Part shown: one piece after another, positions 9,615 to 19,144 of the stretch
Layout: each line of letters begins with the position of its first letter
Numbering within the stretch: position 1 is the first letter of the stretch
Source: Patiria pectinifera
Taxonomy: Eukaryota; Echinodermata; Asteroidea; Valvatida; Asterinidae
Length of the DNA stretch: 64,000 nucleotides
NCBI GenBank assembly: GCA_029964075.1
Contig: CM057149.1
Location: 4,660,465-4,724,464 of the forward strand
Direction: 5' to 3'
The notes under the pieces: generated by a model
What the model was told of the DNA's origin: nothing
The model's input: only the letters and a program-made list of their open reading frames with translations
Databases searched by the model: none
Program-made: the position numbers and the translations under genes

Positions 9615-12223
9615 TATAAGTTGCTTTACAGCAATCCCCACATATCTGAAGCGTCGGTGAAGAAACTAAAAACCAGCAAAAGACAACTTTCAAGAACAAA
9701 TGTGATTGACCTAAAACTGGACAATAACGAGCAACACTAGATATAATTCAATAGACCTTAGATTCACGGCACGGGGAGTGAAATAAAAATTGGATATCCT
9801 TAGAGAGAAGCTTATACTCTGCGTCAGAAATGGGTGAGAAGGAAAGGTTACCCATGGCATTGGAAGGGGGTGGTGGTTTAGTTGTCCCATTGGGAATTCA
9901 TATTCCCGAAATTATGACCTCTCCACTGTCGTATGTAATTCCAGTGGCTTTGGGTTCACTCATTAGTTAGTACCTTTGTCTTTGCTTGTATACGTATTGA
10001 ATACAAAATTTCACCATTGAAATCCACACCTGAACTGTACTGGCCAATGATTTAATTCGTACTCCCTATGCGTAATTTCTTTTCAGATACAAACTATATC
10101 ATATATTAACTGCAATTATTGTTTGTACTGAGAAGTAGTTCCAACACAACTTTGAAAACCCAAACACAACCAATAATTCTCTATTAATAAGTAAAAAGCG
10201 AATCCAATAGCTTATTGTGTATTTTCGTTTGTATATAAAGAACACAATCACAAGAGCAGATAAACATACTTCAACTATATATGATTATAAGCTAGGAATA
10301 GTGATACTACACATCGCAGGTAAAATCGCAAGTAATCGGTGCACACCGTTAATAAATTGAACTAATTTACAATGAATCCTCCAAGAACAAATACTTAATT
10401 TAACACCTATAGAAAGAATGCAAGACTTTTCTTTTACAAGTAAAAGTGCAATGTCGGTAAAGGACAATTTATAAAACAGCAATGTGATTAATACAAGAAA
10501 AAAAAATAGAAAAATATAGCTGGCCACTGATTAACTTCTTACTCCCTATGTATACAATTCCTCCCAGATACGAAAACAATTATAAGTTATAAAACAAAGT
10601 AAGAAATATTACTAATATTAACAACTATATACAAAAGGCGAAACTCTTCCAAAACACGTTAAAGTACAGTATAAGTGTAAAACATAAATTTGTCATGCAT
10701 AAAATTAATAAAAACAACAACATTATTACAAAAATCATACGAAACCAGAAGGGAATTCGGGGACTCACCTTTTCGGAATAAAACGGTATGAACAGACTCA
10801 TTTATAGGAGGCAAGGTTGTATTGATCCTGACTGTCCGCAGCCTGAAGTCAGAATGCCCTTCAATCACTCACTTGAGGCCTTCCCCGAATTCAATATGAC
10901 AAGAAGCTACAATCCTGGCCAAATCTAGCTGGGCCCCCAACCCCCCAGCCCCCCGTTCAATGTTGTCTCTCATTGCGCGGTGTGTTTCATCCGCTGAAGA
11001 CAACAACATTGACCGGGGGAGCGGGGGCGTTGGTGACTGTTGGAGGCTTAGGTCATTTCCAAGTGTCCCAACCATTTTGGCTGGGATTGTCTGAATCACG
11101 GATCTTGAGAAGATTTGTGTCTGAATGTACAATAGCCTGGATATTGGATTAAAATATTGCGCGTAGTATGCGGTCAAATAATAATACACACTGTCTTGCG
11201 CGCGCTGGTAACGTGGTAAATGCACGCGATTTATCATGACGGTGCGGTGCACCATGTCATTTTGGCCGATATTTTTTTTTTACAAAATACAGGTTGTGTT
11301 CGACGTGAAGACCGTATTAGGATACATGAACAACGTGTCATCTCCTGCAATTATGTTTTTAACCCTCATTTGGACGACAAATTCATCCAAACCATAGTGT
11401 AACCACGGTTTACCGCTGTAAATTAAGTAAGAAGCAGAATCACTCAATTCCTTTATATTTTGGTTTGGATGGATCACCGGTGAATTTCTTGACAAATAAA
11501 CGGAATGAGTGAATACAAACAAATTGACAAGGATTGTACGTTGTTTGTGTATCCTAATGAGCCTTTCAAGTTAAACACAAACTGTATTTTGTACAGTTGT
11601 TGGCCAAAATGGCATGGTTAACCGTCATCGTGAACCGTTACGATGCACGCAACAATAAAGTTGTGATTTTAAAGAATTGGGACATATGTATTTTTATTTT
11701 ATTTTTGCATTACTATCAATCATTATTATGTGGCCGAAGTATTTGTTCTTTCATTCAACCTTCGGCCGCCATTTCATATTTTGGAATCAAAACTCAAGAA
11801 TACAGCTCCCCAAACGGCATGTCATGCATATTTCGAAAAATGAAGAAATTCAGACAATCCTGGCCAAATCTCGCTGGCCCCCAACCCCCCAGCCCCCGTT
11901 CAATGTTGTCTCTCATTGCGTGGTGTGTGTGCTCCATCCACTGAAGAGAACAACATTGACCGGGGAGCGGGGGAGTTGGTGACAGTTGGAGGCTAAGGTT
12001 ATTTCCAAGTGTCCCAACCATTTTGGCCGGGATTGTAGATCGAATCCGAGGCGGGCGCTATATATAATAGTTGGCCACAATTCATGGAATAATTGATGGA
12101 AATGGCTGGCCAACCCCTGGCACACTCCCAAAATCTGAAGTCTTGGAGTGACATATATATATATATATATATGCAAAAAATGAAGGTGCTTTCCGTGACC
12201 ATTTTTTGTCTTTTAATTTCCAG

Positions 12224-12244
12224 AATTGCAAGTACGAGAGGAAA
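12224..12244 (+). CDS. Candidate 21-nt microexon, cassette 1
   Basis: It is bounded by TTTTAATTTCCAG and GTAAGTTGCC, both strong splice consensus. Read with one leading base and two trailing bases (phase 2 at both ends), it encodes I-A-S-T-R-G. Cassettes 2 and 3 give G-A-S-T-R-G and K-A-S-T-K-G, with third-position changes in A, S and T codons. The downstream exon (12435) begins with the single base needed to continue the frame. Gene B has a 33-nt microexon of the same phase at 61680-61712. Confidence 0.4.
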
Positions 12245-12434
12245 GTAAGTTGCCTTGTGTTCTCTGAATTTTCACTTGAAGAACAATTGATGTCTTATTC
12301 AATTCGTAGACAAACAACCAAAATGTACTGTATATGGTTATTTTGATCATTTGTAAATCATGAATTTGAGCATAACTGATTGCTTTCCATTATATCAGGT
12401 AAAAAAGTGACTTGTGAATTGACACTTTGTCCAG

Positions 12435-12621
12435 GTATACTTTTTACACGGAAGCGTTCTTGGTCACATGGGTCAGAATCAAGGAAAAACTCACGGAGAT
12501 GGATCCTACGGTAGTATTCCGTGAGATCTTGGCTAAGCTCTACGTTTTTCACAGTACAGGGCGTAGGACAAATACTGCGACCCTTGGAGAGAGGTTTATG
12601 TTTAGCGTCAGATATGAATGA
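12435..12621 (+). CDS. Candidate exon downstream of microexon, cassette 1
   Basis: It begins after TTTGTCCAG and is open to a TGA at 12619-12621. The most conserved part across the four cassettes reads WVRIKEKLTE-D-PTVVFR-ILA. The form W..(R/K)..........(R)xxLAx is like the last two helices of a Death domain, and it aligns loosely with the gene A Death-domain end (TTWKQRF...KKEMAEAL). That assignment is inference. Its end could instead be the GT at 12511 or later; the true donor or stop is not decided. Confidence 0.35.
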
Positions 12622-13055
12622 GGAGGCAAGGTTAACTACGGTATTGGAAGGGGGTGGTGGTTAGTTGCCCTACTGGCAAATTATGTTTACCACATTACGA
12701 CCTCTCCACTGTCCTATGTAATTCCAGTGGCGTCGGGTCCACCCAGTAGTTTGTGGCTGGATCTTTGCTTGTATACGTATATCACCATAAAAATTCATAC
12801 TTTAACTCTATGGGTCACTAATTTAGTTCGTTCTCCCTATGTGTTAAATTCTTTCCAGATACAAAATCAGATCATTGCAATTATTCTTTATACAGTTCAG
12901 ACTGTCTGAATCACCGATCTTTAGAAGATCCGTGTCTGAATGTACACTAGCCTGGATATTGGATTAAAATATTGCGCGTAGTATGCGCTCAAATAATAAT
13001 ACACACACGCGCGCGCTGGTAACGTGGTCAATGCACACGATTCACCACCCAGACG

Positions 13056-13352
13056 TGTGTTACATACCTTGTGTGGACATTGCTTTGTTTTCGTGTAGTT
13101 AAGAAAACTCGGTACAAAAAATAACTTTACTCAAACTGTGAAAACTCTTTTAACCCAATTTTTTTTTCTATGATTCCCTATAGTGTTTCTCTTCATTCTG
13201 CTACAGATAAACCTAACCCAAAAATGCCTCTAAACCTGTTTTCCAGAAAGGGCAAAACCTTATGTGGACACGGCTTAGTCCACATAAGGTTAACACAACC
13301 TGCATTATGTGGACCTCTTTTGTTCACAAGTCCACATAGGGTATGTAACACA
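13056..13352. mobile_element. 297-bp MITE with empty site in sister cassettes
   Basis: The termini TGTGTTACATACCTTGTGTG and TCCACATAGGGTATGTAACACA form inverted repeats of about 22 bp. Cassette 3 has uninterrupted sequence here (GATTCACCATGACGG near 16519) and cassette 1 likewise (near 11228). This shows a precise insertion into cassette 2 after duplication. No coding capacity. Confidence 0.8.
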
Positions 13353-14343
13353 AACTCATGACGGTACGGTGCACCATGTCATTTCGGCCAATATTTTTTT
13401 TTTTTACAAAATACAGATTGTGTTCGACGTGAAAGCCGTATTAGGATACATAAACAACGTGTCATCTCCTTCAATTAGGTTTTTAACCCTCATTTGGACG
13501 AAAAAATCATCCAAACCATAATGTAACCACGGTTCACCGCTGTAAATTATATAAAAGGCAGATTCACTCAATTCCTTTATATTTTGGTTTGGATGGATCA
13601 CCGGTGGATTTCTCGACAAATAAACGAAATGAGTAAATACAAACAAAGTGACAAGGATTGTATGTTGTTTGTGTATTATAATGAGCCTTTCAAGTTAAAC
13701 ACAAACTGCATTTTGTACAGTTGTTGGCCAAAATGGCATGGTGAACCGTCACCGTGAACCGTTACGATGCACGCAACAATAAAGTTATGATTTTAAAGAA
13801 TTAGAACATATGTACTTTTCATTTCCATTTTTGCATTACTATCAATCATAATTATCTGGCCTAAGTATTTGTTCTTTCATTCAACCTTCGGCCGCCATTT
13901 CCTATTTTGGAAACAAAACTCAAGAAAACAGTTCCCAAAACGGCATGTCATGCATATTTCGGAAAATGAAGAAATTCTGACAATCCTGGCCAAATCTTGC
14001 TGGGCCCCCAACCCCCCAGCCCCCGTTCAATGTTGTCTCTCAGTGCGCGGTGTGTGCTCTATCCACTGAAGAGAACAACATTGACCGGGGAGCGGGGGAG
14101 TTAGTGACTGTTGGAGGCTAAGGTTATTTCCAAGTGTCCCAACCATTTTGGCCGGGATTGTAGATCGACTCCGAGGCGGGCGCTATATATAAAAGTTGGC
14201 CACGATTCGTGGAATAATTGATGGAAATGGCTGGCCAACCCCTGTCACACTCCCAAAATCGGAAGTCTCGGAGGTATGACATATATATATATGCAAAAAA
14301 TGGAGGTGCTTTAAGTGACCATTTTTTGTCTTTTAATTTCCAG

Positions 14344-14364
14344 TGGTGCAAGCACTAGAGGAAC
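14344..14364 (+). CDS. Candidate 21-nt microexon, cassette 2
   Basis: Same splice context as in cassette 1 (TTTCCAG ... GTAAGTTGCC). It encodes G-A-S-T-R-G in phase 2. It differs from cassette 1 at 6 of 21 positions, while the flanking 40-45 nt on each side differ at only about one to three positions. Confidence 0.4.
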
Positions 14365-14556
14365 GTAAGTTGCCTTGTGTTCTCTGAATTTTCACTTGAA
14401 GAACAGTTTATGTCTTATTCAATTTCGTAGACAAACAACCAAAGTGTACTTTATATGGTTATTTTGATCATTTGTAAATCATGAACTTGAGCTTCACTGA
14501 TCGCTTTCCATTATATCAGGTAAAAAAAGTGACTTGTGAATTGACAATTTGCCCAG

Positions 14557-14743
14557 GTATACTTTTTACACGGAAGCGTTCTTGGTCACATGGGTCAGAA
14601 TCAAGGAAAAACTCACGGAGATGGATCCTACGGTAGTATTCCGTGAGATCTTGGCTAAGCTCTACGTTTTTCACAGTACAGGGCGTAGGACAAATACTGC
14701 GACCCTTGGAGAGAGGTTTATGTTTAGCGTCAGATATGAATGA
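14557..14743 (+). CDS. Candidate exon downstream of microexon, cassette 2
   Basis: After the acceptor TTGCCCAG the sequence is almost identical to cassette 1 from here to the TGA at 14741-14743, which implies recent duplication or gene conversion. It has the same W-R-I-K-E-K-L and V-V-F-R-E-I-L-A residues. See cassette 1 for the possible Death-fold reading. Confidence 0.35.
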
Positions 14744-14777
14744 GGGGGAAAGGTTAACTACGGTATTGGAAGTGGCT

Positions 14778-16158
14778 TGTTACAACTGATAATGTAGTAA
14801 CCAACGGATAACGTATCACCAACCGATAATGTATCACAAATTGACCGATATTGTATCACTAACCGATAATGTAGCAAAAATTGACTGATAGTGTAGTAAA
14901 ATTTGTATCCGATAATGTATCAGGTGTCGACGGATAATGTAACTACAAAATAACTGAATCCGATAATGTATCACCACGGAACGGATACTGTATCAACCGA
15001 TAATGTATCGAAAATCAACCGATAATGTATCAGAATATTTGGAAAAGGTGGAAATATTGGAAATGAATTAAAGTCTAATAAGTGTCTTTGCTATGATAAG
15101 TCCCCTCTCGGGAAAGTTTATCATTAAGAATATTTGTTAACTGCATTCGCACATCCGCGCCGAAATGTGGACAAGTTCTTTTCTCCGGCCGGACACTTGG
15201 CCTCCGTATGGGCTCCGTGCTTTAAACCAAGAGGGCGCGTTTTACCACTTTTGAGAGCACCATGTATGGAGATCAATGGACGGGACACAGCATGTGCGAA
15301 CTGTACGTACTGTACTGTACTGGTTCGCGCGCAAAGTTCAACGCCACTTCCACTGATGTGCCAAGGCAATTAGGCGCAGCGTCTTCGCATGATTGTCAGG
15401 CAACGTCGGCGCGCGCATACGTTCAATTTAACTTGCGATGGTCTCACAGACTATTCCCTCCCCAAATAACTTTGCATCATTCAAAATACGCAGTGGATGG
15501 ACCGGGACCAGTCTAGGTCCTCCCCCAACTCTCCGTTTCTGGCCGTTGAAGGGGCACTTGTGCACGGAGCCCATAGCTCCATGGTAAAATCAAAAACTGA
15601 GGGGGGGGGGGGAGACCACATGACACTGGGGGCGCTGTTCATGATACAGATGTATCAGCGCATTTCAAGCTTTTTGTGCTTTTTCTCCCTTTCTCGGTAC
15701 TATTTAATACATTTCGGCGGTTGGAAAGTTTGAAAAACACCTCAAAATCTGCCCTTTTTTCTCTAAATACAAAATTATGGGGGTGGGGTGATCCAATAGC
15801 CCAGACCCCTTTCCCCGGTCAAAAAGTGGGGCGGGATATATAGGACATAAAACAAACATTTGTGTACACCTTTTCCCCGTACTGATACATTATCGGTTGA
15901 TTTTTGATACATTATCGGTTGATTTTGGTACTTTATCGGTTGATACAGTATCCGTTCCGTGGTGATACATTATCGGATACAGTTATTTAGTAGTTACATT
16001 ATCCGTCGACACGTGATACATTATCGGATACAAATTCTACTACACTAGCAGTCAATTTTTGCTACATTATTGGTTAGTGATACAGTATCAGTCAATTTGT
16101 GATACATTATCGGTTGGTGATACATTATCCGTTGGTTACTACATTATCAGTTGTAACA
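14778..16158. mobile_element. 1.38-kb element with long arms of GATAATGTATCA repeats
   Basis: The ends are TGTTACAACTGATAATGTAG and its complement CTACATTATCAGTTGTAACA. Each arm (14778-15033 and 15892-16158) consists of about a dozen variants of a CCGATAATGTATCA unit at irregular spacing, mirrored between arms. The interior (15034-15891) has no transposase and includes a G-run near 15600. The insertion splits the sequence GGTATTGGAAG...GGTGGTGGTTAG that is continuous in cassette 1 (near 12640); TGG on both sides is a possible short target duplication. Clustered subterminal repeats are typical transposase-binding arrays of non-autonomous DNA transposons. The family was not recognised. Confidence 0.8.
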
Positions 16159-17504
16159 TGGGTGGTGGTTAGTTGCCCTACTGGCAAATTATGTTTACCA
16201 CATTACGACCTCTCCACTGTCCTATGTAATTCCAGTAGCTTTGGGTCCACCAGGTAGTTTGTTCCTGTGTCATTGCTTGTATACGTATACCATAAAAATT
16301 CATACTTTAACGTTGTAGGTCACTAATTTAGTTCGTACTCCCTAAGTGTTAAATTCTTTCCAGATGCAAAATTAGATCAATGCAATTATTGTTTGTACAG
16401 TTCAGACTGTCTGAATCACGGATCTTTAGAAGATCCGTGTCTGATTGTACAATAGCCTGGATATGCGCTCAAATAATAATAAACACACGCGCTCGCTGGT
16501 AACTTGGTCAATGCAAACGATTCACCATGACGGTACGGAGCACCATGTCATTTTGGCCAATATTTTTTTTTTACAAAATACAGATTGTGTTCGACGCGAA
16601 AGCCGTATTAGGATACATAAACAAAGTGTCATCTCCTTCAATTAGGTTTTTAACCCTCATTTGGACAAAAAATTCATTCAAACCATAGTGTAACCACGGT
16701 TCACCGCTGTAAATTATATAAGAAGAAGAGTCACTCAATTCCTTTATATTTCGGTTTGGATGGATCACCGATGGATTTTTCCGCAGATAAACGGAATGAG
16801 TGGATACAAACACATTGAAAATGATTGTATGTTGTTTGTGTATCCTAATGAGCCTTTCAAGTTAAACACAAACTGTATTTTGTACAGTTGTTGGTCAAAT
16901 GGCATGGTGAACCGTCATCGTGAACCGTTACGATGCACTCAACGATAAAGTTGTGATTTTAAAGAATTAGAACATATGTATTTTTAATTTCCATTTTTGC
17001 ATTACTATCAATCATTATTATCTGGCCTAAGTATTTGTTCTTTCATTCCACCTTCGGCCGCCATTTCATATTTTGGAAACAAAACTCAAGAAAACAGCTC
17101 CCAAAACGGCATGTCATGCATATTTCGGAAAATGAAGAAATTCAGACAATCCTGGCCAAATCTCGCTGGGCCCCCAACCCCCCAGTCCCCGTTCAATGTT
17201 GTCTCTCATTGCGCGGTGTGTGCTCCATCCACTGAAAAGAACAACATTGACCGGGGAGCGGGGGAGTTGGTGACTGTTGGAGGCTAAGGTTATTTCCAAG
17301 TGTCCCAACCATTTTGGCCGGGATTGTAGATCGACTCCGAGGCGGGCGCTATATATAAAAGTTGGCCACGATTCGTGGAATAATTGATGGAAATGGCTGG
17401 CCAGCCCCTGTCACATTCCTAAAATCGGAAGTCTTGGAGGTGTGACATATATATGCAAAAAATGAAGGTGCTTTCCGTTACCTTTTTTGTCTTTTAATTT
17501 CCAG

Positions 17505-17525
17505 GAAGGCGAGCACGAAAGGAAG
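17505..17525 (+). CDS. Candidate 21-nt microexon, cassette 3
   Basis: Flanked by TTTTAATTTCCAG and GTAAGTTGCC. It encodes K-A-S-T-K-G in phase 2. It differs from cassettes 1 and 2 at 7-8 of 21 positions within otherwise near-identical surroundings. Confidence 0.4.
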
Positions 17526-17718
17526 GTAAGTTGCCTTGTGTTCTCTGAATGTTCACTTGAAGAACAATTTCGTGTCTTATTCAATTTCGTAGACAAAGAA
17601 CCAAAGTGTACTGTATATGGTTATTTTGATCATTTGTAAATCATGAACTTGAGCTTCACTGATCGCTTTCCATTATATCAGGTAAAAAAAGTGACTTGTG
17701 ATTTGACAATTTGCCCAG

Positions 17719-17929
17719 GTATACTTTTTACATGGAAGAGTTCTTGGTCACATGGGTCAGAATCAAGGAAAAACTCACGGAGATGGATCCTACGGTAGTA
17801 TTCCGTGAGATCTTGGCTAAGCTCTACGTTTTTCACAGTACAGGGAGTAGGACAAATTATGTTTACCACATTACGACCTCTCCACTGTCCTATGTAATTC
17901 CAGTGGCTTTCGGTTTACTCATTACTTAA
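17719..17929 (+). CDS. Candidate exon downstream of microexon, cassette 3
   Basis: It begins after TTGCCCAG and matches the second exon of cassettes 1 and 2 as far as AGTACAGG. It then reads into different sequence because of the cassette-3 deletion, ending at a TAA at 17927-17929. If cassette 3 is spliced to the first Roc exon of gene A (19000), a donor giving phase 1 would be required; none was obvious. Confidence 0.3.
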
Positions 17930-18030
17930 TTCCTTTGTCTTTGCTTGTATATACGCGTATCACCATTGAAATTCATACTTGAACTCTAGGGGTCACTAAT
18001 TTCGTTCGTACTCTCTGTGTTAAATTCAAT

Positions 18031-18999
18031 GCAATTAAAACAAAACTGTGAAAACAACTTAATTAAGAAAAAACATATATGATTGAGATAAACCATGCAT
18101 GGTAACAACTAGTTTTAAATTAAGTAGTTATTTGACAAATGTGTAATGTATTTATGTAAGTTCATAGTTGATAATGTACTTGTGTAAATTCTTAATACTT
18201 TTGGAGTATATTTGTTCCAGTTGTGGGAAAAATGGGAGAAAATTATGAACACGTATATACTTTTTATTCGTCTAGGCTTAATGCATTATCCCAACAAAAA
18301 TTGCTTTCTGTTCTCCCTGCATATGTACATCACATTGAACAACTATGAAAAAGTTTAGAACCACAGGATATCAACATTTTAGTGTTTCCAAAGTTTGTTT
18401 TCTAGCCTAAAGCTAATGCAATAACTGCTTATGGAGCTAAACTGCATGACTCTACATTAGCCTGCATATACGTGTTTGTTCAAAGTTTTTACTGAATGCA
18501 AGTGTTAGTTTCACGATATTTTTTAAGTGATTTTTTTTGCCAGTTGTCAGAAAATGGAAGAACACAAACAAAATGTGTATAGCTGTTTACATTGATGTAC
18601 AATGCATGATTGTATTTCACATCCATTCATCTCTTAAAAGACTGAATTGGCTGGTCAATTTTCAATGATCTCAACCCGCGAAAATGTGCTTGTTTTTTTC
18701 CCCTCGTATATGCATAAATTAATACTGCATCAAAACAATTATGAGAAAATACTCAAGGAGCCATACTGACTACATTTCTAACTGGAAGGCACTTGCTCTT
18801 CAACAACCTATTTTATGCTACAGTTTATATTATGGAAGAGCCATGCCAAATAAATTAACATATGGCACATGGTGTACATGTACATGTTTTTTTTATTAAG
18901 CAAACTTGATTTCGAGATAAAGCTTGGTCGAACTATGACAACAACAGTTGCCTCCATGTAACATACACGTGTAATCAGCCTTTTCGATTTTTTTTTTAG
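18031..18999. other. Intergenic or 5' intron before gene A
   Basis: AT-rich single-copy-looking DNA with no recognised exon. It ends in a long polypyrimidine tract (18984-18997) and the AG acceptor that opens the first Roc exon of gene A. Confidence 0.4.
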
Positions 19000-19144
19000 G
19001 TGTGCCTTCTGAAATAAGGAATCGGGCAGTTTACCAAAAAGCACTCGAAAAGGGCAGTGAAACAGTACATCGCACGCGACTGATGATTGTTGGTCAAGAA
19101 CGAGTTGGAAAAACTAGCCTGATGAGGAGTCTCGTTCATGAAAG
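19000..19144 (+). CDS. Gene A exon 1: Roc P-loop
   Basis: A basic helix (YQKALEKG), then HRTRLMIVGQERVGKTSLMR. The GxxxxGKT/S nucleotide-binding loop is intact. The homologous exon of gene B (60625-60790) begins and ends in the same phases. The exon starts two bases into a codon, proving that an earlier exon ending in phase 1 exists or existed. Confidence 0.85.

Larger units (their letters stand above)
6180..10260 (+). repeat. Cassette 0 of tandem array (split by insertions)
   Basis: This most diverged cassette copy includes the leader block (6185-6290), a microexon-like segment at 6361-6384 preceded by TTTTCCAG and followed by GTAAGTTGCC, the second-exon block at 7880-7985, and the distal block with ACCTCTCCACTGTCGTATGT (about 9917). 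It is interrupted by an AGTCAAGTC-rich insertion (about 6600-7860) and by a 1.57-kb element (8048-9614). Its microexon has a different length (23-24 nt) and does not keep the reading frame of the other three copies, so it is probably dead. Confidence 0.6.
11087..12899 (+). repeat. Cassette 1 of tandem array
   Basis: It begins with a block containing GATCTTGAGAAGATTTGTGT (near 11101) and GGATATTGGATTAAAATATT. This is followed by a block ending in the palindromic CCCCCGTTCAATGTTGTCT / AACAACATTGACCGGGG pair, then the candidate microexon, the second candidate exon and the distal block. The same order recurs in cassettes 2 and 3 at about 85-95 % identity by eye. An 80-codon frame on the - strand (11280-11522) is preserved in all three cassettes, but so is the surrounding non-coding DNA, so it is not called as a gene. 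Confidence 0.75.
12900..16408 (+). repeat. Cassette 2 of tandem array (two insertions)
   Basis: Same block order as cassette 1, starting with GACTGTCTGAATCACCGATC. It contains two clean transposon insertions (13056-13352 and 14778-16158); removing them gives about 1.83 kb, the size of cassette 1 (1.81 kb). The 67-codon + strand frame starting at 13869 and the 80-codon - strand frame at 13404-13646 are repeat-borne and not called. Confidence 0.75.
16409..18030 (+). repeat. Cassette 3 of tandem array
   Basis: This is the last cassette, starting with GACTGTCTGAATCACGGATC and ending in the distal block (TTGCTTGTATATACGCG near 17942). It carries a deletion between two ACAAAT copies (near 17853) that removes the middle of the distal block present in cassettes 1 and 2. 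The 80-codon - strand frame recurs at 16571-16813. Confidence 0.7.

Noticed and set aside
11280..11522. 80-codon - strand ORF repeated at 13404-13646 and 16571-16813
   Set aside because: Conserved only because the whole cassette is duplicated. Differences are not biased to third positions, and no family was recognised.
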